This document shows, piece after piece, positions 54,526 through 64,000 of a stretch of 64,000 bases of DNA (position 1 is its first letter; every line of letters begins with the position of its first letter). The position numbers and the translations under genes are program-made. The notes under the pieces are model-generated. The model made no database searches. It worked only from the letters and a program-made list of their open reading frames with translations, and was not told where the DNA came from. The stretch comes from Buxus sempervirens (lineage: Eukaryota; Streptophyta; Magnoliopsida; Buxales; Buxaceae): assembly GCA_947561395.2 (NCBI GenBank), contig OX387186.1, positions 49,805,220 to 49,869,219 of the forward strand, in the 5' to 3' direction.

Positions 54526-54619
54526 TTCGCAGGCATTAGTGCAATATTACACAAATTGATTACACAATTTTATCTGATTGAATTTATTCATTTATTTATT
54601 TATTTTTTTGTTTTATGTT

Positions 54620-55060
54620 ATGATTTGACTAACTGGTCTATTTTAGCTACCCTAAGGCAACAAGTGAAGAGAACCTGGTTTCGAATCAAATGATCTATTT
54701 TAGTTACCCGTAGGTAACAAGGAAAGAGAACCTTAAGGAATTTAGAAGACTGATCTATTTTGGCTATCCTAAGACGACTGGGGAAGAGAACCCTAATGAC
54801 CGAATCTATTTTAGCTACCCGCAGGTAACTGGGAGAGAGAACCCTACTTTTTTTGGAAGCTGATCTATTTCAACCGCTCAGAAGCGACTGGGAAAGAGAA
54901 CCCTATTTTTTTTTCGAAAGTTGATCTATTTTAGCCGCTCGGAAGCGACTGGGAAAGAGAACCCTATTTTCTGAAAGCTGATCTATTTTAGTCGCTTGGA
55001 AGCGATTGGGAAAGAGAACCCGGTTGAACTAATCTAATTTAGCTGTTTAGGCAAGGAAAG
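54620..55060. repeat. E3 degenerate tandem array, about 60-70 bp unit
   Basis: Units share tgatctattttagc, a variable tacccgcaggtaac or cgctcggaagcgac hairpin word, and tgggaaagagaaccct. About seven copies lie between ORF1 and gag. Each unit carries a short inverted repeat (e.g. gctcggaagc). Confidence 0.8.
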
Positions 55061-55205
55061 AGAACCTTCAATTTAAGGGGTTTTGTTTGAGCTCAAAATC
55101 ACAGGGTTGGACCAATCAAGGTCTCGGAAAGGGGACTGAAGAACAGCACTCAGGGTTGCCTTAACCAAATCCTGACTCACTCGTCGGGGGTCTCGGCGAT
55201 ACAAA

Positions 55206-55785
55206 GATTCGGCTAGTAGTACCCGGACGCTCCGCAGCCAATATCCGATTCAATCACCGACGGCTTTGGTGTCACAAAAAGGGGTAGGCTATGCCAGGAC
55301 GCTCCTCCACCAATATCCGACTCATCCGTCGGCGGCTTCGGTGCCCTAAGAATTCGGCTAGTAGTACCCGGACGCTCCGCAGCCAATATCCGATTCAATC
55401 ACCGGCGGCTTTGGTGTCACTGAAAGGGGTAGGCTATGCCAGGACGCTCCTCCACCAATATCCGACTCATCCGTCGGCGGCTTCGGTGCCCTAAGAATTC
55501 GGCTAGTAGTACCCGGACGCTCCGCAGCCAATATCCGATTCAATCACCGGCGGCTTTGGTGTCACTGAAAGGGGTAGGCTATGCCAGGACGCTCCTCCAC
55601 CAATATCCGACTCATCCGTCGGCGGCTTCGGTGCCCTAAGAATTCGGCTAGTAGTACCCGGACGCTCCGCAGCCAATATCCGATTCAATCTCCGGCGGCT
55701 TTGGTGTCACTGAAAGGGGTAGGCTATGCCAGGACGCTCCTCCACCAATATCCGACTCATCCGTCGGCGGCTTCGGTGCCCTACA
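55206..55785. repeat. E3 tandem array, four copies of a 145-bp unit
   Basis: The period is exactly 145 bp (copies start near 55206, 55351, 55496, 55641) and copies are almost identical. Each has two related halves: gctccgcagccaatatccga ... ggcggctttggtg and gctcctccaccaatatccga ... ggcggcttcggtg, so the unit arose from an older repeat of about 73 bp. Confidence 0.95.
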
Positions 55786-56128
55786 GGTTTGACCGTATGA
55801 TCTTGAAAAGATGCAGACGGGTGTGATCTGAGCTCAAAGTCTCGGGTGTTTTTTAAACACTTGCCGGGTTTGGCGATCTCAATGAGAGAGATGCAATCAA
55901 AGGAAATTAGGTGGTCGCAGCGACCAAGCACATTGCAATTATCTGGAGAGAGGTGGTCTGTCGGAGACCGATTTGCCCTATTGGAGGGAATTAATTATTT
56001 TATCTCTTGTTCTTATTAAGTTTGCACAATATGTAGCAAAGTAGAAATAAATTCATGCTTTAATCAAAAGGCGCCGTCACGGCACAAAGTACATCATCAT
56101 TCATGGCAAAATACAACAAAGCCAAAGT

Positions 56129-57610
56129 CTAGCTAGGTTGGTCATCATCATAGTGGGGGGACACGTCCTGCCTCCTCAAGGCTCGCAGAAGCTTGTTTCG
56201 CAGACGTCGGTCCTCCTCAGCGCGCTTGCGCACTAATTCCATTTCATGTTGCAAGGCCGTATTGGCCTGCCTACTCTCCCGTTCCGAATCCACATAAGCT
56301 GAATGGATACGGGAGTGAGTCTCTTGCAGTTCGGCCACCCTGTCCCTATATGTGTTAGGGGGCGGAACTGGAATGTCGCTTGAAGCGATGGGCTGGAGAG
56401 GTGGGGGGCCGTCGTGGCCGAACTCCCGAGCTATCCACTGCTCGTAGTCTCGAAAATGTGATTCGATGAAGACGTCTTCTCGATATACACACACTGTCTT
56501 CCACTCCATCAGCAGTTGGGTCCTTAGTCCCTTGGTGAGTGGACCAATCAAACTGCTCATGTCATCCTTGACCGGGATTCCCTGCGGTTTCCCAAACTGT
56601 CTCAGAACCCGAATCGGATAGTACGGCACGGCATGGGTGAGGCCGATCAGGGCAAGTCCCTCTCTTTTCTTGAAAGCTATGATGGGGGTGTAGGGGATGT
56701 TGTAGGTACCCCACCATCTAATGTCTGTTTCTCCCTTCAGGTGGAGAAAATGGTTAAACCAATCCTCACGGGCGGGTAGGTCTGGTTTGATCTCTCTTTG
56801 AGCCAACCAATGAATATTGTCACCGGTTGCCTTGTAATATGCACTGACAGGTGATGACACCATCAGGTGGTCTTGCAGCCAAAGGTGGAGAAGGGGAGCG
56901 CACCCTTGAAACCTCCGGGTTCCGTTTTTGGACAAAGTCAGGGAATGGAACAGTTGAGCTAGGATCAGTGGCATGATTCGGTATCCTGCCTTGAGTTGAT
57001 CCACAACTTCCATGAGGGCCAAATTAATGGTGTCTCCCCCAGTTGGAAAGAAGATTTGTGATAGAATCACAAGGGTGAAGGTGTCAAACCAAGCCCGGGG
57101 TCTTTCCTGCTTTTTGTTTCTCATTTTCTCAGCTAGGACTGTTTTAGAGACCCGAGTAAATGATTTGTCACCTCCTAAGGTCTGAAATTCTCCCCTTGAG
57201 AGGCCAAAGAAAACACAAGCCTCATTCTTGTAACTTTCTTTGAGACTTGGCCTAGTGGGTTCTCCTAAGTCACGAAATCGGAGGAACAGGTCAAGTTCCT
57301 CAATCGTGGGAGCCAACTCGTTGACCCCGAATCGAAACACTGAAAGCTGGGGATCCCAAAAAAGCAGGGCTGCCTGGATCATATCCCAGTTAATCGGCAC
57401 ATTTAACAGGGACAAAGTCTGTCCCATGTGGTATTTGTGCTCCCATTCAATCTGCTCACTCCCTTGGAGCTGCCTTGTCCAAGAACGGATCCAGGGGGTA
57501 TCCCAGGCGCACTTCTCTATCCTAGGGAAACGGGTTCTCTCAGATGAGGATGAAGATGCCATACCAACTATCCGATCAAAGTTCCGAGTCAAATTAGGGT
57601 TCCACACCAA
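56129..57610 (-). CDS. E3 ORF1, DUF7745-like protein of Ogre elements (493 aa)
   Basis: Intact frame from ATG 57610. It starts MVWNPNLTRNFDRIVGMASS. The middle has features of the plant DUF7745 family found in Ogre-type ORF1 and related host copies: a WDPQLSVFRFGVNELAPTIEE-type segment, FFPTGGDTINLALMEVVDQL, and the RWWGTYNIPYTPI stretch. The C-terminal 110 residues form a charged, probably coiled-coil tail. ORF1 lies upstream of gag in the same orientation; its role in the element's cycle is not known. Family name recalled, not searched. Confidence 0.75.
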   Translation of the reverse strand: MVWNPNLTRNFDRIVGMASSSSSERTRFPRIEKCAWDTPWIRSWTRQLQGSEQIEWEHKYHMGQTLSLLNVPINWDMIQAALLFWDPQLSVFRFGVNELAPTIEELDLFLRFRDLGEPTRPSLKESYKNEACVFFGLSRGEFQTLGGDKSFTRVSKTVLAEKMRNKKQERPRAWFDTFTLVILSQIFFPTGGDTINLALMEVVDQLKAGYRIMPLILAQLFHSLTLSKNGTRRFQGCAPLLHLWLQDHLMVSSPVSAYYKATGDNIHWLAQREIKPDLPAREDWFNHFLHLKGETDIRWWGTYNIPYTPIIAFKKREGLALIGLTHAVPYYPIRVLRQFGKPQGIPVKDDMSSLIGPLTKGLRTQLLMEWKTVCVYREDVFIESHFRDYEQWIAREFGHDGPPPLQPIASSDIPVPPPNTYRDRVAELQETHSRIHSAYVDSERESRQANTALQHEMELVRKRAEEDRRLRNKLLRALRRQDVSPHYDDDQPS

Positions 57611-59085
57611 GACTCTAAGTTAGTCCTAAGACATGCATAATCTTAAGCAAAGGAGATAACCATTAGCAATTCTAACATGCTTCACCAAATGGAGAAAGAA
57701 CAAAGCAATGCGGAATTTAACTCGAGCACACATGGTGTGTGGTCCTAAGGGTTGGCGCTAATGAAGGCGCGACTCCTAGACATACTTGTGTAACGGAGCA
57801 CATTCAAGTCCCGATCAGTCTTTTTGTCTTTCATCTGTTCTTTCATCTGCTTTCGGTGTCGGACCCTAGCGAAATTACAGCTTGCCATCGAGGGCGAATT
57901 TTTACAAGATATTTACAAAAGTTGCAAAGAATTCATCCTTAAGGCTGTTGGGAGCCAAAAGGGAGGATACAAATTGCTTTCAAAGTGGGTAGGCTAAAAA
58001 TCCTAAATCTAGGGTTTAGTGCCCATGTTCTGATCTGGCATGCTTTCATCTGTTTGTCTGATCTGGCCGGCTTTCGTCTGCTCTAAAAGACCAATCTGGA
58101 CTTAAAGTGCTCCCAGCGGACTCTAATGGGTCAAGACCCATAGCATACAAGACTCCATGCATGGATCTGGGGTGGTTCCCCTGATCAAGAATTAGGTGAG
58201 CTTCCTAAGCTAGGGCCGAGGTAGCCCAGCATCTAGGGTTTACTCAATTGGATGCGAAGAACGGGGGTTGCTGCCCCAAATGGACTCTGGATTTTATTTC
58301 AATTTTAATCATCATTCACATCCTACTCACCCTCTCATGCTCAACGCAAGGTTCATTCAGAAACGTTAGGTGGGGAAGGATACCCAGCCCGAGACATAAG
58401 CCTACAAGGGTCTGGACCAGTACTGGATCCTCGCGTGCCACGGCAAGAAACCAGTGGTGCTAACGGACTCCAGTAAACTGGGGGGATGGGTTTACCCTGC
58501 TTTCCCCGGCAAGCCACGGGAGCGTAGGTGCTAATACCATCCCAAAGATCAGTTCATAGTAAGAAGAAGGGTAGGCTGCTAGAGAGGTCTAAGTTTTGGT
58601 AAAGAAGTAGCAATATCCGATTCACTCATCTATCAAAGGTCGGATCATTCACGCATCCTCCCTCGTGCGTGTCACCCCACGCAGTTCCATCACATCAATG
58701 CGGGAATTTAAATTCACACAAACATCCATCCACGGTGTGGTGGCGTGCCCGTGTGTGCAGTTGGGCTGCGTGATGTGTCTACATGGGTGAGTTTTGTCTG
58801 GATTTAGGTGATAAAGGAATCCCTACTGCCTCGTATAGTAAGGTGCAGAATTGGCACGTTTTACGATGTCCTGGGAGAATCCCCAGGTAAGTGGAGGGTC
58901 ACAGGGGACCTCTTAAATTCCACTTGCCTTAGGCAATTATCGCGTCCTTGTGGCAGGACTCCCCAGAACACGTAGTTACGTGTATTCTGTACCTTGCTAA
59001 GCGGGGTAGCAAAAGTTCCTAGAATATCGCCTAAGTCCCTCTTGAGCTGACTCGGTCCTAAGTAGGGTCCTACTGGGCTGAGTGG
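57611..59085 (-). other. E3 leader
   Basis: No gene seen between the primer binding site and ORF1. The stretch near 58020-58090 repeats ctgatctggc(a/c)(t/g)gctttc twice. Confidence 0.6.
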
Positions 59086-59103
59086 TCCCCAGTGGAGTCG
59101 CCA
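59086..59103 (-). other. E3 primer binding site
   Basis: TGGCGACTCCACTGGGGAC on the minus strand begins three bases after the 5' LTR end at 59107. It is almost the same as the E2 site, so both elements use the same primer tRNA. Confidence 0.8.
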
Positions 59104-59106
59104 GGC

Positions 59107-61447
59107 TGTGCGCGCGTGGGAAACGCGGCACGGGGTAATTCGGAGTCGCCACCGCCTGATGGGGTGCAGGCGGACACCTGGGTGCCTCATCTTGTCTATT
59201 TAGGGCTTTTGGTCTGCGGCTTGAGATTCTAAGTCGGTTCTCGGTTGTGGTCTGGGGAAGTCCGTAGACACCCCAGTCCACCCCGTCGGATGACGGGTCC
59301 CGTGGGTTCCCTGGTTTGAGTCAGCTCTCTTGCTTGGTTCTCACCTGATTCCTAATCCAGCAGTTGTTTAAGTTAGGTCTTGGCGGGACCACCTGATTGG
59401 TGTGGGTCCCTTTAGTTGATTTTATCTTTGCTTAACTTAAATTGTCTGAGTCTGATTGGGTGGGCCCCGTTGGAAGGCCCACGGTGTCCTTGGCGGGCTT
59501 GGGTAAGCCCATGTGCCCATGTGGGCCTTTGTCTAAGTCTAGGAGGCCCTGTGGGCCTTGGTTAAGTGTGTTGGTTTCATTTAGTTTGTTCAAGTTGGAT
59601 ACTTAAGTGGTTTCCATGCAAGAAGCGGGCCGGCATTGATTTGCGGGCCCCTGGGTGGGCCCCCATGTTGGTTGCCAAAATGTTTTTAATTTATCTTATT
59701 TAAATTCACCCAGGTGGGTTGGAGGTTGGGCTTGGGGCCCGTAGTCCAAATTTGGGCTTAAAAAGCCCAGTTCCTTGAGGCTTAGGGTTTGCACCCTTCC
59801 TTGGTTAGGTTAATGGGCTTTGGCGGGCCCGATAGGCCCTAGCCCATGGTCTCGGCCAAACCATGCAATCCACAACATTCCGCACAACAGGGTTCGGGTG
59901 GGCCGCATTGGGTTTGGCCCACCCGGTTCAATTAGTTCACTTTATTTAATCTTACTTATTCGCATGCTTGGGGATTTACTGGGCTTGGTGGGCCTCGTTG
60001 GAAGGCCCACTAGTGTACCAAGTTTGGACCGGTGGTCCAGGTCCCAAGTTGGGTTTCCGGGTGACCCGGAAACCCTGTTGGTTCAGTGGTTTTTGGTTCA
60101 AATTGCTCCAAACTTCGGCAAGACATCAAACCATACAAAAAAAACACATTTTCTGGGTATCCGGCCTTAGTGGCCGGATACACATGGGCTCTAGGTGATC
60201 CGGCCTGAGTTGCCGGATCACCTCAAAGTTGCCTTTTTTTCGGGCTTAGGCCATTGGGATGGCTTCCAGGGGCTTCCTAAGGCCTTTCTAAGGTTTGGTG
60301 GGCCCCTGAGAGGGCCCACTTTGGTTCAAGTTTGAGGTGGAAGCCACACTTGGCCTCCTTTGGATTTCGCAGCAAGGCAGGGGGGTATTGGGGCATGGGA
60401 ATTGCTGCCCTCCATTTCTTTCTTCTTCTTGATAATTGCAGCAACACAGTGGGGGTCTTAGCACTCCAATTTCCATAGTTTCATGTCATTGATCCTCAAA
60501 TAATTAAAGCCAAACCAACATGCATTTCATGCTAACAAATTAGTCACCAAAAACTACGTATTGCAAAACATGGCACAGCAACAAGGACAAGGGGACAGCA
60601 ATTGATATGCAAAGATTAAGGTGTAACCGGGGGGATGAAGGGTGCATGGGAGATGCCTTGGTGGTGCCGTGGTGAGGGTGTTGGGTGGACTTTCGGGACA
60701 GCAAGTTACCTCAAGAGGTTTTGGGGGTTTCCAAGTGGTTGAAACAGTGGGCTCTTGGGGGAGAGGGAACATGCTCTTAAAAATACAGCAAGTAACAAAA
60801 GGGATCGGGTGGCATGCTTGTATTGAACCATGGCAGCAAGTGAGGAGGGGGTGAGGGATCATGCATTTATTCCAAAAAAAAAAACCATGAGATAGCACCA
60901 AGAAAAGGAGGCATGGCCATAGGGGTACCTGCCTATTATGCTCGTTCGAAACAACCAAACCAAACCGCATGTCGCACTAGCTTAAGTAAAACAGAAAAAA
61001 AATATGCTGTCCACGACTGGGACAGCAACCAACCAGGGGGTGATTTGCTCATGCAATAGGGGTTCAAGTCAACACCCAAGGGGGGAGGGCTTGGTGGAGG
61101 TCTTGGTCACACTAAAGAGTGCAAAATGCTGGTGGGGGGGAGGGGGAGTGGTGGGAGCATGCTTACATTCATGTAAAGAAGCAAGAACAGGTAACTAAAA
61201 CCAAGCCAATACACCTAATCAGTAGCATGCACGACTTAGAAAAAAATACAGCAATGGTGCATGGGGTTGGGGTGGGTGGAGCATGGTTGCATGCATAAAA
61301 GGACATCACCCTTGGCATGGGAACATGAGCACGTTAAGGTCATTGTCCATGCATATATATGTAAAAAAAGGTTGACATGGATAGAAAAAAAACAGCAAGT
61401 TAGGGAAGGGGAGACCATACTTCTCAAAATAAAATAGGTGCTCCATA

Positions 61448-61480
<33 letters not shown>

Positions 61481-63191
61481 GACCACATAAAAAAACCAGA
61501 AAAAAAATACCAAGAGGAGAGTGGGAAAAGAGAGAGATTAAGAAGGGTAAGTGGGGGTGTCATAGGGATACATTAGATGCTTAAAAAGGAGTTAGAAAGG
61601 AACCTACTCCCTCCATTAAGATGCTTAAAAGGAAAACCACAGCAACAGCATATGAGCACTAAAAGTGTGCTAAATAAACTCCCAGGCTCCCTTGTAAACC
61701 CTACGTGGACCTCTTACCTCTGGTGATTTTCATGCCATGGAGAAGGAGGTGAATACATGCTCAAACCACCATAGAACAGAACTCATACCAAGGAAGAAGA
61801 GAGGAGCAGAAAAAATGCAAGGAAAAAATCTGGTTTTAATATATGTATAATGCATTGGGAGGAGGAACCTCACCTGGTGGTGCTTGAGCACTCTAGCAAG
61901 GTGTAGATAACTTTTTGAGGTGGTACAGCAGCTGGGGGTTGCTTCTTCTTGCACCAACAGCAACCAGTCCCTCCTTGGTTTTGTATGAGGATGGAGAAGA
62001 AAGGGAATGCAAGAAGTGTGGTGGCCTTGAGTTATGGTGGTGGATTGTATGGAGGCAAGAGGAGCTGGTGGCTCTAGCCCTTTGAGCAAGCTGCAAGCAC
62101 CTCCTGGAGGTGCAACAATGGCTGGAGGCCTTCTCTCCAGCAGCAACAGCAAGACACCTTCTCTAGTTGAGGTGACAAGGAAGAGGAAGAAGGAGGTGAA
62201 GGGGTGGAGCCACCTTGGGGTGGTCTAGGGAGGTGGTGGAGCCAAAGGGGTTGGGAAGAGGCTGGTTCGGATGAAGAGAAGGTGGGCAAGGAGGTTTCCA
62301 AAGGGGCAAAAGAGCCAACCATTGGAAAGGGGGCTGCTGCCCCCTTTTATAAAAAAACTTAATGTATCCGGACTTGGAGTCCGGATACACTATATATCAT
62401 GTGTATCCGGACTCCAAGTCCGGATACATTTAGTTGCCTTTGTATCCGGACTTGGAGTCCGGATACAAAACATAATAATTGGCAAAATTGATTTCCGCCG
62501 CGAATTTGTCGGAGAATCGGCGCGAATCTTGCCGAGCAAATCTTCGTATCCGGCCTTGGAGTCCGGATATACACAAGGGCATGTGTATCCGGTATATTTG
62601 ACCGGATACAAATCGAAAAATTACGGATTTGCCCTTCGACTTGACCGATTCGACCGATTCGACCGATTTGACACTTTTGGATATCTACGGATTGCCCCGC
62701 ACGAATTTTTGTTTAGTCCTTGAGATTTTTGGATATTCAAGATTTAGTCCCCGAGATATTTCGCTGCGTTGGCAGCCACGTGTGCAGTTCCTGCGCCACG
62801 TGTGCAGTTTCCGGCTTTTGCTGCCCGGAAACTTCGACAGCTCATATCTCTTTCATCTGATCTCCGATTTGAGCAAACTCAATATCGTTGAACTCGTATC
62901 GGAGCCCTCTATTCAATGACATAGGGTTAAGCACTTGGCACGGGGTTCGAGGAAAAGTCAACTTTCGGCTCATCCTCAAGTTTGACCGCCCGCAGAACCC
63001 TCATCCGGACTCCGATTCCAGCAAACCCAGTTGCGTTGGAACCGTGTCGAGATTCTCTATCCAATGGGATGAAGCAAGCTGGAAGTTTATTACTTGATCA
63101 AAAGGTCAAATTTTTGACCCATCAGGGTTTGACTTTTTGACCAGGGTTTGCTTTTCGGCTCTTTCGGGGGCGCAAAAATGAGGTGCTTACA
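59107..63191 (-). repeat. E3 5' LTR (4.09 kb)
   Basis: Nearly identical to 39793-43885. Differences noticed: G-run length (31 against 40), one extra G near 61131, T for A near 62421 in a spacer between palindromes, and a two-base change near 62790. It abuts E2 integrase at 63192. Confidence 0.9.
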
Positions 63192-64000
63192 CCATCAATG
63201 CCAAATCTATGCAGACAACAAGCATGCACCCCCAGGTGAGCTGCACAACATGACATCACCCTGGCCCTTCTCTATGTGGGGCATAGATGTTATTGGCATG
63301 ATCTCCCCTAAGGCATCGAATGGACACAGATTCATCCTGGTGGCGATTGACTATTTCACTAAGTGGGTAAAAGCAGCTTCATATGCGAACATCACAAGCA
63401 ACCATGTCATTAAATTTTTGAAGCACAATATCATTTGTCGCTATGGACTGCCAAGTGCCATAGTATCAGACAATGCTTCAAATATTAAGAACAAGGACAT
63501 GAAGAAAATGTGTGAGCAGTTTTAGATCACCCACCACAAGTCAGCTCCGTACAGGCCAAAGATGAATGGGGCAGTAGAAGCAGCAAAAAAAAACATAAAG
63601 AAAATCATTCAGAAGATGGTAGTGAGCTACAAGGATTGGCATGAAATGCTGCCACTTGCTTTGCATGCATACAGAACCTCGATCCGGACCTCAACTGGAG
63701 CAACCCCGTATTCCCTAGTCTATGGAATGGAAGCAGTCTTGCCAGTAGAAGTAGAGATCCCATCACTCCGAGTGCTCATGGAAGCAGAACTAGAAGAAGC
63801 CGAATGGGTCCAGTCGAGACATGATCAACTTAACCTGATAGAAGAAAAGCGATTGAAAGCGCTTTGCCATGGACAGTTGTACCAGAAGAGAATGGCCCGG
63901 GCTTACAATAAGAAAGTGAGGCCCAGAACTTTCCAAGAAGGAAGCTTAGTGCTAAAGAAAATCTTACCATTTTTGGAAGATCCTCGTGGTAAGTTCAAGC
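63192..64000 (+). pseudogene. E2 integrase (continues beyond the window)
   Basis: The frame enters at HQCQIYADNKHAPP, the end of the HHCC finger, so the first His pair is lost in the deletion or under E3. The DDE core is visible: WGIDVIGMI, IVSDNASNI and NGAVEAAKK. It is followed by the conserved HAYRTSIRTSTGATPYSLVYG and the start of the C-terminal domain. One TAG at 63523-63525 interrupts it (CEQF, stop, ITHH), where the E3 protein has Lys. It belongs to the gag-pol of 31990-37578. Confidence 0.88.

Larger units (their letters stand above)
39793..63191 (-). mobile_element. E3: Ogre-like Ty3/gypsy element, young, 23.4 kb
   Basis: Minus-strand order: 5' LTR 63191-59107, primer binding site 59103-59086, leader, ORF1 57610-56129, two tandem arrays, gag 54525-52180, pol 52159-46127, a 2.2-kb tail, polypurine tract 43899-43886, 3' LTR 43885-39793. 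The LTRs are about 4.09 kb and differ by a G-run length and only a few substitutions noticed by eye. The size, ORF1, second RNase H and primer binding site fit the Ogre branch of Tat. The right flank is E2 integrase (ccatc at 63192-63196). The matching left duplication is absent because a partial second unit and a deletion follow. Confidence 0.9.
26434..64000 (+). mobile_element. E2: Ty3/gypsy Tat/Ogre-type element, interrupted by E3, runs off the right edge
   Basis: It begins at TGTAGACACCCC (26434) directly after ggaag, the expected left target duplication. Parts: 5' LTR 26434-28708, primer binding site 28711-28729, a 3.3-kb leader with a tandem array, gag-pol 31990-37578. It is then broken by E3 and a partial second E3 copy (37579-63191), and integrase resumes at 63192 to the window end. 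About 0.75 kb of pol (most of the second RNase H and the integrase N-terminus) is missing at the break. Its 3' LTR lies beyond the window. It inserted into the HMG-box exon of the host gene relic. Confidence 0.85.

Overview
The window is nuclear DNA from a flowering plant, probably a eudicot with a large repeat-rich genome. Almost all of it is nested LTR retrotransposons of the Ty3/gypsy Tat/Ogre type, recognised by a second (archaeal-type) RNase H between RNase H and integrase, extra ORFs, LTRs of 2-4 kb and internal tandem arrays. The only host material seen is one broken multi-exon gene and one captured gene fragment. No rRNA, tRNA, CRISPR or bacterial-type features were seen.

Layout. (1) 1-2578 plus 22906-23237 are two halves of one old LTR (Tekay/Del-like). 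It is split by (2) element E1, 2579-22905 (+), a decayed Tat element with a perfect 5-bp target duplication (ttttc). E1 holds gag-pol relics, an antisense ORF with a plant mobile domain, and a captured piece of a Lunapark gene. Its gag is split by a solo LTR at 6381-8187 (-), duplication ccacc. (3) 23238-26433 holds a minus-strand host gene relic. It encodes an HMG-box, a plant mobile-domain/DUF1985-like domain and a helical tail. One exon is split by a copia-like solo LTR (24664-25886, duplication ctatc), and the HMG-box exon is cut by (4) element E2. E2 (+) runs from 26434 past the right edge and has an open gag-pol frame. (5) Inside E2 sits E3 (39793-63191, -), an Ogre-like element with nearly identical 4.1-kb LTRs, ORF1 (DUF7745-like), gag and an intact 2010-codon pol. 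To its left is a second, truncated E3 internal region (37579-39792), giving an LTR-internal-LTR-partial internal tandem. A deletion fused that partial copy to E2 and removed about 0.75 kb of E2 pol; E2 resumes at 63192 in integrase.

Relative age, oldest first: host gene and Tekay-like LTR; E1, the small solo LTRs and E2; then E3, the E3 tandem and its deletion.

The most interesting signal fits no standard feature type. Every LTR family here, although unrelated in sequence, carries its own array of short GC-rich palindromes just upstream of its TATA box. Other notable points are the HMG-box/mobile-domain gene, the antisense gene in E1 with its own apparent promoter and intron, the Lunapark capture, the conserved candidate splice acceptor before gag, and the three-part E3 tandem. 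All coordinates and comparisons were made by eye; no alignment or database search was run.
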